64,000 nt of DNA from Clostridium_AT stratigraminis (GTDB lineage: Bacteria; Bacillota; Clostridia; Clostridiales; Clostridiaceae), in contig NZ_JBJHZZ010000010.1 in the NCBI RefSeq assembly GCF_045310675.1, forward strand, positions 1-64,000, written 5' to 3'. The stretch's first letter is position 1. The number at the start of each line of letters is the position of its first letter. The translations under genes and the position numbers were made by a program. The notes beneath the pieces are model-generated. The model searched no databases. It saw only the letters and a list, made by a program, of their open reading frames with translations, and was not told where the DNA came from. Positions 44,360 through 54,194 of this stretch are shown piece by piece.

Positions 44360-47229
44360 AGATAAATAGATTATACATAGGTGACTTAGGCATTTATAGA
44401 AATGCCTTAATGGAAAATATATCGCCTAAAATCGTTGTTATTGGAGGACTAAATCGTTCAGGGAAAACAACATTTCTAGATATCCTAAGAAATATGCCTT
44501 TTGGATTTCCTAAGAATTTAAGACCTGCTTCAGTTGAGTATTATTTGGAATGTGATTTAGTGAATGAAAATGAAGAAAAACTTTCATTAAGAATTAATGG
44601 GCTAAAGGAGCCTCAAATAAGCTTTAAAAATGAAAGCAGCAAATATATATATAAATTATATGGAGATATTGATAAATTCACTTATAGTCAATTATATACC
44701 ATTACCTTAGATGAACTTAAAAAACTTAACAATAAAAATGATGAAGAAAAGCTGCAGGCGGTTTTACTTGGGGCAGGCATTAGTGATATAGTTCATGTAC
44801 CAAAGTTAATTGATGAAATAAGGAAGGATAAAGAAAAAATAGGCGGTAAAAATGGAAGCCCTAAAGCAAAGCTCTTTAAACCATATTATGAAAAACTTCT
44901 TACTGGTGTTAATAATAGGGATGAGGCTTTGGATCAGGTGGATAAATTTACAGCTAAAGAAGCAAATGAAGCTAAGTTAAACCAAGATATAATATCTAAA
45001 ATAGGTGAAATAGATATTTTAAAGGATCAAATTTTAGTTTTTGAAGTACTTGATAATAACTATGAAGACTACATGGATTTAAGTAAATTAAATAATGAGC
45101 TTGAAATATTAAGTGAAAAAAACTTTGATTTTGATTTTTATAGTTTACCAGCTATTGAAACTGCAGAGGCAATGTATGAGGAGTACTGCGAAGTTTATAA
45201 TTCATATAATAAAGTACTAGTTAATAATAATGTTATTGCTAAAGATGTGAATACAAGTATTCAATTACTTAAATTTCAAGACAAAATAAGGTTTTATGTA
45301 AAAAATATTTCTGGTCTTAAACAGATGTTTCTTGATCAGTCGGAATTAAGTAATGCTGTTGAAATGTTAAATGAAACAGTTTTAAAAGCTATGGAAAATT
45401 TAAATTTCAGTTCTAATAATGGTTATGATCAGATTTTAAATATTGAAAGTGATTTAATAAGAGAAGATAAACTGGTTAACTTAACTGAAAATGTGAAATA
45501 TATGAAGGAGCAAAAACTTAAATTTAATGAGGAGTTAGAGGTTGAAAAAGATCAAATTGAGACCTTGAAAAAAGAGCTGAAGGCATTAAAAAATAATGAA
45601 TTTAGTTCTTCTTTTAAAAGCTATTTATTTATATCCTTTGTTATTTTGTTTACTGGAATACTAATTTATTTCCTAAGTAAGGCTTTAGCTTACGGCATCT
45701 TCATTACAGGTATTACATCTGCTGCCTTATATTTTTTTATAAAACAAGGAAATTTAAATCAAATAAACAGTAGCTTAATAAGTCTTAAACTCCAATTAAA
45801 AACTGCTGAAAATAAAGAAGCTATATATATTGAAAAGCTTAAAAATATTAATATAAAAGAAGCTTCTCTAAAGAATAGCTATAATATGTACAAAGAAAAA
45901 CTAATGATAAAAGAAGATATATCTGAACAAGGATTACTTCAATATTTTAAAGAGATAAAAGTGCTTAAGCTCAATATAAAAACTTTAATTAATCTAAAGG
46001 ATAAAAAAGAAAATGGCAAAGAAAATATAAATGTAGATCTTAAAGGAATGTATACCCTAGTTAATAAATTTATTAAGCTTTATGAACCTAATATGGACAA
46101 TATTTTAACCTTCAGCGAGGAGATTTTTAGTAGTCTTGAAATGCTTGATAAAGAGCTGGAAAAAGCAAAGCAGATAGTATACGCTAAAGATAAATTATTA
46201 ATTTCAGAAACTAAGCTAAATGATAAATTAAGACTTAAAGAGTATAATAAGTCGCTAGATTTTCTTGTTCCAAAGCTTTTAGACCAGTATAAGGCTTTTA
46301 ATGCTAAAAATGTTCTTAGAGATAAGTGTCAAGCTATAGAAAAAAATTTAATAAAGAATTTAAGCAGTGAGAGAATTTGCAGTGCTTTTAAAACAGTTGG
46401 AAAACTTTATAATATTGATAAAGTTGAAACATTAGAGTATTTTTATAGTATGCTGAATATTTATCCTGTAAAAGTGGAAATCCAAAATGAACTAGTAAAT
46501 TTAGAAATTAAGCTGAAGGAAGCTAATGGCAAATTAGAAGCTTTAAAAAAAGAGATGCAAATGGTTAAATTCGAGCTAGATACTTTAGCTACTTCAAGCA
46601 AATTACAGGAAGCCCAAGCTTTAATAGACGAAGGTCGTTTAAGCCTCAAACCCATGGCTGTTAAGTATTCTGTGTTAAGCGCTGCAGAATATATTTTAGA
46701 AACAGTCCAAAATGAATTTTTAGATAATGCCAAGCATAAACTTCTAAATGGTGCAGGTGAAATATTTAGTAAAATTACTAGCGGAGAGTATAAAGCTGTA
46801 TTACCTGGTGATAATTTACTACAGGCTGATTTTAAAGCAGTAGAAGCACAGGGAAAAGTAGAAGAAAACACCTCAATTTTAAGCAGAGGAACAATAGAAC
46901 AGCTATTTTTATCTGTAAGGCTTAATAGAATTAAAGCTATTAAAGAAAAATTGCCTATAATTTTTGATGATCCCTTTGTAAATTTTGATGATTCACATGT
47001 GAAAAATACACTTAAACTTATTACTGAACTCTCAGAAAATAATCAAATATTTATTTTGACTTGTCATGGAGAGGTAATTAAGCAAATAGAAACTATAGAA
47101 AGTGATGTTCAATATTGGAAATTAAATAAAGGCAAATTTGAGCTTACTAATAGCGAAGAATTAATAGACCACTTGACAAAAAATATGAATACAGAAGACG
47201 TAATAATCGATAATTGTTGTGTGCGGTAA
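44356..47229 (+). CDS. yhaN: YhaN-like SMC/Rad50-type ATPase
   Basis: 957 residues. Walker A GGLNRSGKTT (near 32-41) is at the N-terminus, with signature ILSRGTIEQLFLSVRL and Walker B LPIIFDDPFVNFD at the C-terminus. Long coiled coils lie between, interrupted by two hydrophobic stretches near residues 420-455 that look like membrane helices, as in YhaN. It overlaps yhaO by four bases. Its last 14 residues (from the GAATACAG at 47187) are encoded by a copy of the family-1 hairpin repeat, so the C-terminal tail is probably an acquired extension. Confidence 0.88.
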   Translation: MKINRLYIGDLGIYRNALMENISPKIVVIGGLNRSGKTTFLDILRNMPFGFPKNLRPASVEYYLECDLVNENEEKLSLRINGLKEPQISFKNESSKYIYKLYGDIDKFTYSQLYTITLDELKKLNNKNDEEKLQAVLLGAGISDIVHVPKLIDEIRKDKEKIGGKNGSPKAKLFKPYYEKLLTGVNNRDEALDQVDKFTAKEANEAKLNQDIISKIGEIDILKDQILVFEVLDNNYEDYMDLSKLNNELEILSEKNFDFDFYSLPAIETAEAMYEEYCEVYNSYNKVLVNNNVIAKDVNTSIQLLKFQDKIRFYVKNISGLKQMFLDQSELSNAVEMLNETVLKAMENLNFSSNNGYDQILNIESDLIREDKLVNLTENVKYMKEQKLKFNEELEVEKDQIETLKKELKALKNNEFSSSFKSYLFISFVILFTGILIYFLSKALAYGIFITGITSAALYFFIKQGNLNQINSSLISLKLQLKTAENKEAIYIEKLKNINIKEASLKNSYNMYKEKLMIKEDISEQGLLQYFKEIKVLKLNIKTLINLKDKKENGKENINVDLKGMYTLVNKFIKLYEPNMDNILTFSEEIFSSLEMLDKELEKAKQIVYAKDKLLISETKLNDKLRLKEYNKSLDFLVPKLLDQYKAFNAKNVLRDKCQAIEKNLIKNLSSERICSAFKTVGKLYNIDKVETLEYFYSMLNIYPVKVEIQNELVNLEIKLKEANGKLEALKKEMQMVKFELDTLATSSKLQEAQALIDEGRLSLKPMAVKYSVLSAAEYILETVQNEFLDNAKHKLLNGAGEIFSKITSGEYKAVLPGDNLLQADFKAVEAQGKVEENTSILSRGTIEQLFLSVRLNRIKAIKEKLPIIFDDPFVNFDDSHVKNTLKLITELSENNQIFILTCHGEVIKQIETIESDVQYWKLNKGKFELTNSEELIDHLTKNMNTEDVIIDNCCVR

Positions 47230-47244
47230 AGCAATACAGGAGGG
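47187..47244 (+). repeat. Hairpin element, family 1 (copy at the yhaN end)
   Basis: 58 bases, 45 of 59 aligned positions identical to 54294-54352. It begins GAATACAG and ends AATACAGGAGGG, and includes the ribosome binding site of the next gene. A central AT-rich inverted repeat is kept although its bases differ. Confidence 0.65.
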
Positions 47245-47249
47245 AAATT

Positions 47250-48431
47250 ATGAAGCTTAATCCCATATCATTTTTAATCATTTTGGCATTTATATATCCT
47301 GTGTTAAAAGGATTTTTATATAAATTTTCATCAATAAATATAAAAAGAGATATACATGAGGTAGGCAGTAATATCGCATTTATTATTTCCTTATTTGCGG
47401 GGATTTATTTGTGTAAAACTACCTTTATAGAACATAAGGGAGTAGTATATCAGCAATTAGCAAGGCTATTACCTAATGACTTTTTCAATTATGTAGACAG
47501 AAATAATGTAATATATTTTGTAGTATTAATTCCTTTAATAATTTTTACTATCTATAAAATTATTATCTACCTTATAGATATTATAAATAAAATAGCTTTT
47601 TATCCTGCAGTAGATTTACTGGAAAGGTTTATGGATAAAAAGAGTAATCTTTTTAAAAGATTTAGCGGGGCTGTTTTTCAGATTCCAAGAGCAATAGTAT
47701 ATGGATTGCTTATAACATTTTTGCTTAATATGTTTTCTATGTTTAATATATCAGGTAAGTTTAATAGCTATCTGGAAACCTCAAAGCCATATAATTATCT
47801 CTGCAGGGAAGTGGTTATACCTGCTACTAATTCGGCTGTAGCAAAGCAGCTTCCTAATGTATTAAACAATTCTTTTAAGGTTGTTATTAAAGATGCATCG
47901 CAGAAGGATAAGGTTAATAATTCTATACAAAATATAAACAATAGAAAGGTGATAATTTATTACAATGGAGTTACTCTAGATGAAGGCGTTAGATCTAACA
48001 GTGATATAGATAGTTTTGCAAGAGAACTTGGAAGTAAGAGCACTTCTAGTAAAGGTAAGGCTAAAATATTATATAATTGGATTGGAAGCAATATAAACTA
48101 TGATGATGAAAAAGCAGTGCAAGTTCTTAACAATGACTATAATATTAAATCTGGTGCTATACCAACCTTTCAGAGTAGAAAGGGAATTTGTTTTGATTAC
48201 GCCAGTCTTTATGTAGCAATGGCAAGAGCTAACGGACTTAAAGTAAGGCTGCTTACAGGGGAAGGTTTTAATGGAGTTAGCTGGGTAAGCCATGCATGGA
48301 ATCAGGTTTATATTCCCGAAGAAAGCAAATGGATAAATGTAGACTCAACCTTTTATAAAGGCGGAAACTATTTCGACAGTGTACGCTTTGAACGGGATCA
48401 TAGGAATGCTAATATTGCTGGTGAATGGTAA
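47250..48431 (+). CDS. Membrane protein with transglutaminase-like domain
   Basis: 393 residues from the ATG at 47250 after ACAGGAGGG. Several membrane helices cover about residues 5-180. An extracytoplasmic transglutaminase-like domain carries the catalytic triad in KGICFDYASL (Cys), SHAWNQVY (His) and VDSTF (Asp). Such domains act as peptidases or amide-forming enzymes at the cell surface. It is probably cotranscribed with yhaON because the gap is only 20 bases, though the roles do not obviously match. Confidence 0.85.
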   Translation: MKLNPISFLIILAFIYPVLKGFLYKFSSINIKRDIHEVGSNIAFIISLFAGIYLCKTTFIEHKGVVYQQLARLLPNDFFNYVDRNNVIYFVVLIPLIIFTIYKIIIYLIDIINKIAFYPAVDLLERFMDKKSNLFKRFSGAVFQIPRAIVYGLLITFLLNMFSMFNISGKFNSYLETSKPYNYLCREVVIPATNSAVAKQLPNVLNNSFKVVIKDASQKDKVNNSIQNINNRKVIIYYNGVTLDEGVRSNSDIDSFARELGSKSTSSKGKAKILYNWIGSNINYDDEKAVQVLNNDYNIKSGAIPTFQSRKGICFDYASLYVAMARANGLKVRLLTGEGFNGVSWVSHAWNQVYIPEESKWINVDSTFYKGGNYFDSVRFERDHRNANIAGEW

Positions 48432-48444
48432 TACAGGAATAAGA

Positions 48445-48480
48445 AAGACCTTAGTGAAAGCTAAGGTCTTTTATAATTTT
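48445..48480. terminator. Bidirectional terminator
   Basis: AAGACCTTAG / CTAAGGTCTT stem of 10 base pairs, 6-base loop, T-rich on the plus side. It includes the stop codon of the minus-strand TPR gene. Confidence 0.85.
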
Positions 48481-48814
48481 TAATTATTAAATTTATTGCT
48501 TTTTCACAATCGCTATCTTCATTATCAATAGCCCAGGCAGCGTTAAAATAAATCAAAGCTTTTTTATTATCATTTAGCATTGCAAAGCAATAGCCCAGAT
48601 TAAAGAAATATTTACTATCTCTTCTTCTTAAGATAGCAGTTTTTAGTAATGGTATTGCCTTTTCATACTCCTTTAATTTAATAAAGCATACAGCAGTATT
48701 ATATAAGGAGGCTGCTTCGTTTTCCTTAGTCTTGATTGCCTTTTTATACATGGAAATGGCTTTTAAATAATCTTTTGTGTTGTATAGATCATTTGCTTTT
48801 TCGAAGTAATTCAT
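48461..48814 (-). CDS. Small tetratricopeptide-repeat protein
   Basis: 117 residues made of about three TPR units (for example YNTKDYLKAISMYKKAI and YEKAIPLLKTAI). It has no signal or membrane helix, so it is probably a cytoplasmic adaptor. GGGAGGAAAC precedes the ATG. It is convergent with the transglutaminase gene. Partner unknown. Confidence 0.85.
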   Translation of the reverse strand: MNYFEKANDLYNTKDYLKAISMYKKAIKTKENEAASLYNTAVCFIKLKEYEKAIPLLKTAILRRRDSKYFFNLGYCFAMLNDNKKALIYFNAAWAIDNEDSDCEKAINLIIKNYKRP

Positions 48815-49204
48815 ATGTTTCCTCCCATTATTTTAAATGATATAAAACTAAATTTATCCATAGGATATTTTTATTAATGTATATTTAATAATTAAGTAAA
48901 ATATTCCATTTAAAATAATATCCAAAATTATGGGAGATATACATATTATTTAATAAAAAGTATAAAATAAAAAGGAATTTTAGGTTTTATGTAGAATATT
49001 GTAATTAAGTGTTGTGTTTATTTTCCTATTCTTAATTTTGAGAAAATAGGAGCATTTATTACACTAAAATACATAAAAATATCTTGAGTTTTTATCAAAT
49101 TGATAAACTTCTGATAATAGATCCCTAACAATGATTTGGATGGCAATTTATGCCTCAATACGTTTACATTAATGAAAATGGTCAGTTTTAGCATTTAATT
49201 AAAA
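48815..49204. other. AT-rich spacer before the ATP synthase operon
   Basis: No gene or known RNA family seen in about 390 bases. It holds a weak CCTATT / AATAGG inverted repeat near 49025-49053 and an AT-rich TTTAGCA / TGCTAAA hairpin ending in the atp -35 region (about 49187-49212). Confidence 0.45.
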
Positions 49205-49232
49205 TTGCTAAATGCATCATAGAGTATATAAT
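49205..49232 (+). promoter_or_regulatory. Candidate promoter of the atp operon
   Basis: TTGCTA, 16 bases, TATAAT, about 29 bases before the atpI start. Confidence 0.6.
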
Positions 49233-49260
49233 ATTTTCTATGAAATGTGGTGATAACTAA

Positions 49261-49635
49261 TTGTTTGAAGAAGTGTCTATTATGCTAAAAAGGGTGGCTT
49301 TTTTTGATATACTTTTAGCAATAATTTTAACTCCTATAGTACAGCTTGTTTTTAATGCAAAGGCTTATCTTTTTTTATTAGGGCTATTTATTGCAGCTAT
49401 AAATTTTCTTATATCTAGCATAGTTACTAGAAGTAATTTGTTAAAGGTATCCAATAAATATAGTGCTCTTGGCAGTATAAGTAATTTTGTAAGAGTGATT
49501 ATTATTTGTATTGTAGGAATAATTATCTACCATAATAATGTTAATAATATCATTACATATATTTTGGGATTTACTTCACATTTTTTAGCTTTAATTTTAT
49601 ATGGCTTTATTAATTTATTAGGTGAAAGGAAGTGA
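49261..49635 (+). CDS. atpI: ATP synthase subunit I
   Basis: 124 residues from a TTG at 49261 with GTGGTG upstream; an ATG at 49282 is the alternative. There are four membrane helices. AtpI is a poorly conserved assembly helper for the c-ring. It is the first gene of atpIBEFHAGDC and overlaps the region just before atpB. Confidence 0.8.
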   Translation: MFEEVSIMLKRVAFFDILLAIILTPIVQLVFNAKAYLFLLGLFIAAINFLISSIVTRSNLLKVSNKYSALGSISNFVRVIIICIVGIIIYHNNVNNIITYILGFTSHFLALILYGFINLLGERK

Positions 49636-49639
49636 TTTT

Positions 49640-50320
49640 GTGGATACATTAGAACCATTGTTTGATGTAACGATATTTGGTAAAACCTTTGGATTTACTC
49701 AAAACATAATAATACAATGGATTATTATGCTTTTATTAATTTTGGTAAGTATTTTTCTAACAAGGGGCTTAAAAAGAATACCAGGTAAGAAACAATCTGC
49801 TGTAGAAGCTGTTGTTGTGGCACTTAATAACTTTGTTAAGGATAACATGGGACCTCAGTATGTAGAATTTGCCCCCTATGTTGGTTCGTTAATCTTATTC
49901 CTACTTTTAATGAACTTAACGGGACTTTTAGGATTTGAACCACCAACGGTAGATTATAGTGTTGCCCTAGGAATGGCATTAACTTCATTTTGTGTAATTC
50001 AAGTTTACACAATTAGAAAAGTTGGATTACTACATTACTTCTTAGGCTATGGAAAACCTATGGCTTTTATGCTGCCAATGAATATTCTGGAAAGAGTTTT
50101 GCTTCCAGTTTCTCTTAGTCTCCGTCTATTTGGTAATATGACTGCGGCTGCTACAATTATGGCAATTATATATGAGTCCTTAGGTCATGTAAATTGGTTT
50201 GCTCAAATAGGCTTACCTGTTTTTGCACATATGTATTTTGATATTTTTGATGGTGCGGTGCAGATGGTAGTATTTATGATGCTTACTATTATAAATTTAA
50301 AAATTATTGCAGAGCATTAA
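49640..50320 (+). CDS. atpB: ATP synthase F0 subunit a
   Basis: 226 residues from a GTG at 49640 with AAGGAAGTG upstream. It is a polytopic membrane protein with the essential Arg in LSLRLFGNMTAA. It forms the proton half-channels next to the c-ring. The end of atpI overlaps the Shine-Dalgarno stretch. Confidence 0.95.
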   Translation: MDTLEPLFDVTIFGKTFGFTQNIIIQWIIMLLLILVSIFLTRGLKRIPGKKQSAVEAVVVALNNFVKDNMGPQYVEFAPYVGSLILFLLLMNLTGLLGFEPPTVDYSVALGMALTSFCVIQVYTIRKVGLLHYFLGYGKPMAFMLPMNILERVLLPVSLSLRLFGNMTAAATIMAIIYESLGHVNWFAQIGLPVFAHMYFDIFDGAVQMVVFMMLTIINLKIIAEH

Positions 50321-50449
50321 ATTTTCTCGTTAATATCCTGTCTTATATTTCTTTTAATATTTTATTTTGTGAAGAAATTAAAGCAGGACTATATAAATAT
50401 CCAAAACAAAAAAGAAACTAAATCTTATCTTTTAAGGAGGAATTTTATT

Positions 50450-50683
50450 ATGACAAGTGCAGGAATTATGGCTTTAGCTGCAGGTATTGCAGTATTCGTG
50501 GGTATTGGTGCAGGAATAGGAACAGGACTTTCAACTGGAAAGGCTGTAGAGGCTATTTCAAGACAACCAGAAGCTAGTGGTAAGATTACAGCAACTTTAC
50601 TAGTTGGTAATGCTTTCGCAGAAGCTACAGCTGTTTATGGTTTACTAGTTGCTATAATGATATTAGGTAAAATTACTGGTTAG
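50450..50683 (+). CDS. atpE: ATP synthase F0 subunit c
   Basis: 77 residues from the ATG at 50450 after AAGGAGG. It is a two-helix hairpin with the RQPEA loop and the ion-binding Glu58 in AFAEATAVYG. Sodium-type rings carry Gln in helix 1 and Ser after the Glu; here these are Thr25 and Ala59, so proton coupling is more likely. The 129-base gap to atpB and the very strong ribosome binding site fit the high copy number needed. Confidence 0.96.
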   Translation: MTSAGIMALAAGIAVFVGIGAGIGTGLSTGKAVEAISRQPEASGKITATLLVGNAFAEATAVYGLLVAIMILGKITG

Positions 50684-50744
50684 TTTATTTGGTAGTGTCT
50701 TAGGCACTATAAAAATTTGACCCTAAAGGGGGGAAGCAAAACCC

Positions 50745-51224
50745 ATGAATATAAATTGGTTTGAAGTCTCGGCCACATTTATTAATTTCATCTTATTGGT
50801 ATTTATTTTAAAGCACTTTCTCTTTAAGCCAGTAACTAATGTTATATCAACTAGAGAAAATGAAATTAAGGAAAAAATTGATATAACTGAAGAAAACCAA
50901 AGAAAAGCTGAGGCTTTAAGACAAGAAAATGAAGAGAAGCTTAAGGCTGCTAAAGAAGAAGGCAAAACAATAGTAGAAGATATGAAAAATAAAGCCGAAA
51001 AGTTATCTGATGAAATTGTAACCAAGGCTAAAGAAGATGCTGAATCCCTACTTGATAAGGCGAGAAAGGATTCTGAAAGAGAAAAAGAAAAGGCAGAAGA
51101 AGAAATTAAATCACAAGCTATTGATTTGGCAATTTTACTATCTTCTAAAGCCTTAGATACAGCTATTGATGAAAAAGAACATAGAAGGTTAATAAAGGAT
51201 TTCATTGCTAAGGTAGGTATTTAA
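50745..51224 (+). CDS. atpF: ATP synthase F0 subunit b
   Basis: 159 residues. One N-terminal membrane helix (about 8-27) is followed by a long charged coiled coil (peripheral stalk). AAAGGGGGG precedes the ATG at some distance. The next start codon is one base beyond its stop. Confidence 0.94.
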   Translation: MNINWFEVSATFINFILLVFILKHFLFKPVTNVISTRENEIKEKIDITEENQRKAEALRQENEEKLKAAKEEGKTIVEDMKNKAEKLSDEIVTKAKEDAESLLDKARKDSEREKEKAEEEIKSQAIDLAILLSSKALDTAIDEKEHRRLIKDFIAKVGI

Positions 51225-51225
51225 T

Positions 51226-51765
51226 ATGTATGAATATTTAGATAGACGATATGCACTTGCCTTATATGAAGTAGCTGAGGAAAGAGCTAAAACTGAAGAA
51301 TTTATTAAGGATCTAGGTGATATATTAAATATTATTAATGAAAATGAAGAACTTTTAGAATTAATCAGACACCCTAAACTGAGTACTACAAAGAAAAAGG
51401 AATTATTTGAAAATATATTCAAGGGTAAGACTGATGAAGAAGTTTTATCATTTTTATTATTACTTATTGAAAAAAACAGGCTTCTAAATCTTAAGGGTAT
51501 TATAGAAGAAATAAAGAAAATTCACTTAGAAAGAAATCAAACTTTATTGGCTCTTGTTAAAACTGTGGTTCCACTTCTTGCCGATGAGAAAAATGACCTT
51601 ATTAGAAAACTTGAATTAAAATATAACAAAAAAATAATTTTAAACGAAGAAGTAGATAAGGATATCATTGGTGGAGTATACGTTAGAGTCGGAAACGATG
51701 TAATTGATGGAACTATAAAAACAAAGTTTGAGGAAATTAGAAAAATGACCCTTAAAACGGAATAG
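51226..51765 (+). CDS. atpH: ATP synthase F1 subunit delta
   Basis: 179 residues, the OSCP/delta fold that ties the b stalk to the alpha subunits. It has the typical N-terminal YLDRRYALALYEVA and the C-terminal DIIGGVYVRVGNDVIDGTI. It is 10 bases before atpA. Confidence 0.95.
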   Translation: MYEYLDRRYALALYEVAEERAKTEEFIKDLGDILNIINENEELLELIRHPKLSTTKKKELFENIFKGKTDEEVLSFLLLLIEKNRLLNLKGIIEEIKKIHLERNQTLLALVKTVVPLLADEKNDLIRKLELKYNKKIILNEEVDKDIIGGVYVRVGNDVIDGTIKTKFEEIRKMTLKTE

Positions 51766-51775
51766 AGGTGAAATA

Positions 51776-53293
51776 ATGAATATTCGACCTGAAGAAATTA
51801 CGTCTATTATTAAACAGCAAATAGAAAAATACGAAAACAAGCTAGAGACTGTAGATTCAGGTACTGTAATCCAGGTAGGAGATGGAATTGCCAGAATATA
51901 TGGATTAGACGAATGTATGGAAGGTGAACTTCTAGAATTTTCTACTGGTATTTTTGGCATGGCTCTTAACTTAGAGCAGGACAATGTAGGTGCCGTTTTA
52001 CTTGGAAGTGAAGCAGGCATTAAAGAGGGAGATGTAGTTAAAAGAACTGGTAATGTAGTTGAAGTTCCAGTTGGTGAAGAACTTCTTGGTAGAGTAGTTA
52101 ATGCATTAGGCGTTCCTATAGATGGCAAAGGCTCAATAAAGGCTGCTGAATATAGACCAATAGAAATTATTGCTCCTAGAGTTATTGAAAGACAGTCAGT
52201 AAAAGAACCGCTTCAAACAGGTATAAAAGCTATAGACTCTATGATTCCAATAGGTAAGGGGCAAAGAGAACTTATTATAGGTGACAGACAGACAGGTAAG
52301 ACAGCCCTGGCTATTGATACAATTATTAATCAAAAAGGAAAAGACGTTATATGTATATATGTGGCTATAGGCCAAAAGCAATCTACTGTAGCACATATTT
52401 ATAATACCTTAAGTGAAATGGGAGCAATGGATTATACAATTATCGTATCTTCCACTGCAGCAGAAAGTTCACCACTTCAATACCTTTCACCATATGCAGG
52501 CTGCAGTATGGGTGAATATTTTATGCATAAAGGAAAGCATGTACTTATTGTATATGATGATCTTTCTAAGCATGCTGTTGCTTATAGAGCTATGGCTCTA
52601 TTACTTCGTAGACCACCAGGAAGAGAAGCATACCCTGGAGACGTTTTTTACTTACACTCAAGGCTTTTAGAAAGAGCTGCAAAGCTTTCTAGTAAATTAG
52701 GCGGAGGCTCTATTACTGCACTGCCTATAATTGAAACTCTAGCAGGTGACGTTACAGCTTATATTCCAACTAATGTTATATCTATAACAGATGGACAGAT
52801 ATTCTTAGAGGCAGATATGTTCTTCGCAGGACAAAGACCGGCTGTTAATGCAGGTATATCTGTTTCCAGAGTTGGCGGCAGTGCGCAAATTAAAGCTATG
52901 AAGCAGGTTACAGGTAGTTTAAGATTAGACCTTGCACAATATAGAGAATTAGCTGCTTTTTCACAATTTGGATCAGATCTTGATAAAGAAGCAAAAAGAA
53001 GGCTTGAAAAAGGTAAGAGAATTACTGAGATATTAAAGCAAGATCAATATGAACCAATGCCAGTTGAAAAGCAGGTTATGATTTTGTTTGCAGCTACAAA
53101 TGACTTCCTAATGGATATACCAGTAGAAAAAATAAAATTATTTGAAAAGAGTTTCTTAGAATTTATGGATACACATCATAGAGATGTTGGTCAGATGATA
53201 GCTGAAAAGAAAGAGTTAAACGATGAAATTAAAAATGCTCTTTCAGGGGCAATTAAAGAATTTAAAGATGTGTTCTCTAAAGAGGAAGCATAG
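51776..53293 (+). CDS. atpA: ATP synthase F1 subunit alpha
   Basis: 505 residues. Walker A GDRQTGKTA and the signature PAVNAGISVSRVGGSAQ are intact. It is the non-catalytic nucleotide-binding subunit. AGAGGTG precedes the ATG. Length normal. Confidence 0.98.
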   Translation: MNIRPEEITSIIKQQIEKYENKLETVDSGTVIQVGDGIARIYGLDECMEGELLEFSTGIFGMALNLEQDNVGAVLLGSEAGIKEGDVVKRTGNVVEVPVGEELLGRVVNALGVPIDGKGSIKAAEYRPIEIIAPRVIERQSVKEPLQTGIKAIDSMIPIGKGQRELIIGDRQTGKTALAIDTIINQKGKDVICIYVAIGQKQSTVAHIYNTLSEMGAMDYTIIVSSTAAESSPLQYLSPYAGCSMGEYFMHKGKHVLIVYDDLSKHAVAYRAMALLLRRPPGREAYPGDVFYLHSRLLERAAKLSSKLGGGSITALPIIETLAGDVTAYIPTNVISITDGQIFLEADMFFAGQRPAVNAGISVSRVGGSAQIKAMKQVTGSLRLDLAQYRELAAFSQFGSDLDKEAKRRLEKGKRITEILKQDQYEPMPVEKQVMILFAATNDFLMDIPVEKIKLFEKSFLEFMDTHHRDVGQMIAEKKELNDEIKNALSGAIKEFKDVFSKEEA

Positions 53294-53314
53294 CCGCTGA
53301 AGGAGGTGTAAGGT

Positions 53315-54178
53315 GTGGCAGGTTCAGGACTTGTAGCTATAAAAAGAAGAATTAAATCCGTAACAAGTACAAGAAAGATTACAAATGCCATGGGACTTGT
53401 TGCCACTGCTAAATTAAGAAAAACTAAACAGTCTCTTGAGTTTAATGATATGTTTAGAGAGTACTTTAGTAAAATTCTTAATGAAGTTCTTGACAATAAT
53501 GAAGTAGAGAATGTTTATATAAACGGAAATAATATAAATAAGAAGCTCTATATAGTACTTACTTCTGATTCTGGCCTTTGTGGCTCCTATAATGTTAATA
53601 TCCTAAATAAAGCAGCTGAAGAAATATCAAAGGACAGAGAAAACTCAGTAATAATGGCTGTTGGAGAAAAGGGTGTCTCTTATTTCAATAGATTTAACTA
53701 TGATGTAGGAGCTAAATTTATTAATTTACCCGATGTACCAACTACCAAGGAAGCAAAGACTATCGGAAATGCTGCAGTTGAAATGTATACAAAAGGAGAG
53801 GTTGGAGAAATCAATGTTATTTATATGGAATTTCACGCCCAAAATAGTCAAGAAATAGTTGTAGAAAGACTACTTCCTTTAAAGGAAAGAGCCTATGATT
53901 TTAATAATACTAAGTTTGGGAAATACATGAAGTTTGAACCTGATATTGATTTGCTCATAAATAATATCTTTCCCATGTATATCAGAGAAAAAATGCTCAG
54001 CTATTTAATACATTCAAAAACTAGTGAACAGGCAATACGTATGATGGCTATGGATGGGGCAACAAAAAATGCAAATGAACTCCTAGATAAATTGAAGCTG
54101 CAGTATAATAGAATGAGACAAGGTGCCATCACTCAGGAAATTTCAGAAATAGTTGGCGGAGCTGAAGCACAAAAATAA
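53315..54178 (+). CDS. atpG: ATP synthase F1 subunit gamma
   Basis: 287 residues from a GTG after AAGGAGGTG. N-terminal IKRRIKSVTSTRKITNAM and C-terminal RQGAITQEISEIVGGAEA form the rotor coiled coil. The 180-base spacer to atpD is unusually long and full of perfect hairpins. Confidence 0.97.
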   Translation: MAGSGLVAIKRRIKSVTSTRKITNAMGLVATAKLRKTKQSLEFNDMFREYFSKILNEVLDNNEVENVYINGNNINKKLYIVLTSDSGLCGSYNVNILNKAAEEISKDRENSVIMAVGEKGVSYFNRFNYDVGAKFINLPDVPTTKEAKTIGNAAVEMYTKGEVGEINVIYMEFHAQNSQEIVVERLLPLKERAYDFNNTKFGKYMKFEPDIDLLINNIFPMYIREKMLSYLIHSKTSEQAIRMMAMDGATKNANELLDKLKLQYNRMRQGAITQEISEIVGGAEAQK

Positions 54179-54194
54179 ATTAGAATAAAGTAGG

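Noticed and set aside
52413..52670. Plus-strand open frame inside atpA
   Set aside because: Out-of-frame shadow of atpA with no ribosome binding site.
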